The notes below the pieces were generated by a model. That model saw nothing but the letters and a program-made list of their open reading frames with translations, made no database searches and had not been told where the DNA came from. A DNA stretch of 64,000 bases from Stenotrophomonas sp. 704A1 (GTDB lineage: Bacteria; Pseudomonadota; Gammaproteobacteria; Xanthomonadales; Xanthomonadaceae). Within the stretch, counting starts at the first letter, position 1. Every line of letters starts with the position of its first letter. Shown piece after piece: positions 63,131 to 64,000 of this stretch. The stretch is taken from positions 3,435,501 to 3,499,500 of the forward strand of contig NZ_CP130831.1 of the NCBI RefSeq assembly GCF_030549525.1. The letters run 5' to 3'. A program made the translations under genes and the position numbers.

Positions 63131-64000
63131 ATGAGGCAGTATCTCCGTGCCCTTCCGATCCTGCTTGCCGGCATGGCAGGCGTGCAATCCGCACACGCCC
63201 AGGACGCCTACACCGGAAGCAACTTCAAGTTCCTCTATGCCTCCAACATCATAGGCAATACCGACCCCGCAGTTCGCTCCCAGCTGACCCAACTGCACAA
63301 TGCCGGTGCAAACGTGATTCCTGTGAGCGGATGGAATACAGCTGAACTCAGCTCCCGCCTTCAGGCGTTGAGGCAGGATCCGTTGCTGTCCAGATTCAAA
63401 GTACTGCTCCAGCTTAACGGCCCCGTGTACGACGCCTGGTATGTGGATCCAGGCAATGCCTGTTCTCCTGGAAACGAACGCTTGCCGAACTGGCTTCAGC
63501 AGGACCTAGATGCATTTGCTGCACTCGCGCTGCAGAACGCAGACATTGTGGTTGGCTACTACACCTTCGACGAACCTGCTTTGCCACAGCCATCGAAGAA
63601 TCTTGGTATCTGCAAGCGCTTCCAGGAACTGGTGTACGAGAGAATCCGGCAGGCCGATCCCGATGCAACTGCTCGCCCGGTGATCATCGCCAATCTGATG
63701 GGATCGCTGACCGATGCCCAGATTCAATACGCGATGAGCCCATATGCGCAGGATGTTGTGTTCGTTGATCAGTATCAGAACAACCTGAACGAACAGATCG
63801 CCCAGTACCAGAAGTGGAAGCGACATGGATTGTTGGGAGGTGGGATGGTTCCCGTCCTTCCTGCCTTCAATTACAACACTTGCAGTGACCCGGGACTTCG
63901 CTCCAGTTTCCGGGTGAAGCTCGAAGCTGCTTTGCAGGCCGTGTATGGAGAGGACCGCCCTCGAAATCTGGGTAGCGCCTACTTTGCATTCTGGCCTGGG
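63131..64000 (+). CDS. Secreted (alpha/beta)8-barrel-like protein, cut by the window edge
   Basis: The first 290 residues are in the window without a stop. The N-terminus MRQYLRALPILLAGMAGVQSAHAQ is a signal peptide. The mature part shows alternating beta and alpha segments and the phrase VVGYYTFDEPALPQPS, where an Asp-Glu-Pro at a strand end is typical of glycoside hydrolase-like TIM barrels, with a second block VVFVDQYQNN. Two cysteine pairs are possible (NACSPGN, LGICKRF, NTCSDPG). Codon use has many more A/T-ending codons than the neighbours, which suggests recent acquisition. Function unknown; carbohydrate binding is a guess. The C-terminal part is missing from the window. Confidence 0.7.
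   Translation, partial: MRQYLRALPILLAGMAGVQSAHAQDAYTGSNFKFLYASNIIGNTDPAVRSQLTQLHNAGANVIPVSGWNTAELSSRLQALRQDPLLSRFKVLLQLNGPVYDAWYVDPGNACSPGNERLPNWLQQDLDAFAALALQNADIVVGYYTFDEPALPQPSKNLGICKRFQELVYERIRQADPDATARPVIIANLMGSLTDAQIQYAMSPYAQDVVFVDQYQNNLNEQIAQYQKWKRHGLLGGGMVPVLPAFNYNTCSDPGLRSSFRVKLEAALQAVYGEDRPRNLGSAYFAFWPG

Overview
The window reads as chromosomal DNA of a Stenotrophomonas species, most likely of the S. maltophilia group. Base composition is very GC-rich with strong G/C bias at third codon positions. Gene orders match Xanthomonadaceae (lepA-lepB-DUF4845-rnc-era-recO; rpoE-rseA-mucD; nagZ-hpt-MTI phosphorylase). The intergenic spaces carry GTAG-headed SMAG palindromes typical of this species. 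I saw no phage, insertion sequence, tRNA, rRNA or CRISPR array. Apart from the repeats this is mostly core chromosome. Species identity is an inference from gene content.

Left part (1-11568): the end of an ATP-dependent DNA ligase is translationally coupled to a DEXH helicase and the PdeM phosphoesterase, the ligase-associated DNA damage response set. On the minus strand follow a small hypothetical gene, a flavin monooxygenase, a cold shock protein with a clear terminator, a salvage operon (nagZ, hypoxanthine phosphoribosyltransferase, methylthioinosine phosphorylase), a FrnE-like oxidoreductase, a CYTH phosphatase and rlmD. A plus-strand REC-Hpt protein closes this part.

Central core (11570-22658): recO, era, rnc, a DUF4845 membrane protein, lepB and lepA form one minus-strand block. 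The envelope stress unit mucD-rseA-rpoE follows, with a candidate sigma-E autoregulatory promoter in front of rpoE. A FadJ-like beta-oxidation enzyme comes next.

Accessory and repeat-rich part (22659-44619): two pirins, aqpZ with a perfect CRP/Clp-type site, cstA with its small YbdD-type partner, a secreted protein, a DUF819 membrane protein behind an orphan terminator, and a VOC protein. Then a two-component system faces a three-gene operon of an ArnT-like glycosyltransferase, a PAP2 phosphatase and an EptA phosphoethanolamine transferase, which together look like a lipid A remodelling module. An M2 peptidase lipoprotein, a siderophore-interacting protein and a Bcr/CflA efflux pump follow. 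Large nested palindromic elements fill the spacers here and recur at 11571; these are the most unusual structures in the window.

Right part (44620-64000): gcvP under a tandem glycine riboswitch, a VOC protein, an amino acid permease, a PAS-AraC regulator divergent from an HPII catalase, a histone H1-like lysine-rich protein, a thioesterase-like hydrolase, a giant Ig/FnIII autotransporter with a long leader and an atypical C-terminal tail, two small envelope proteins, a chemotaxis receptor with a FliA-type promoter, and the start of a secreted (alpha/beta)8-like protein cut by the window edge. I cannot establish novelty without database searches; claims of that kind are marked.
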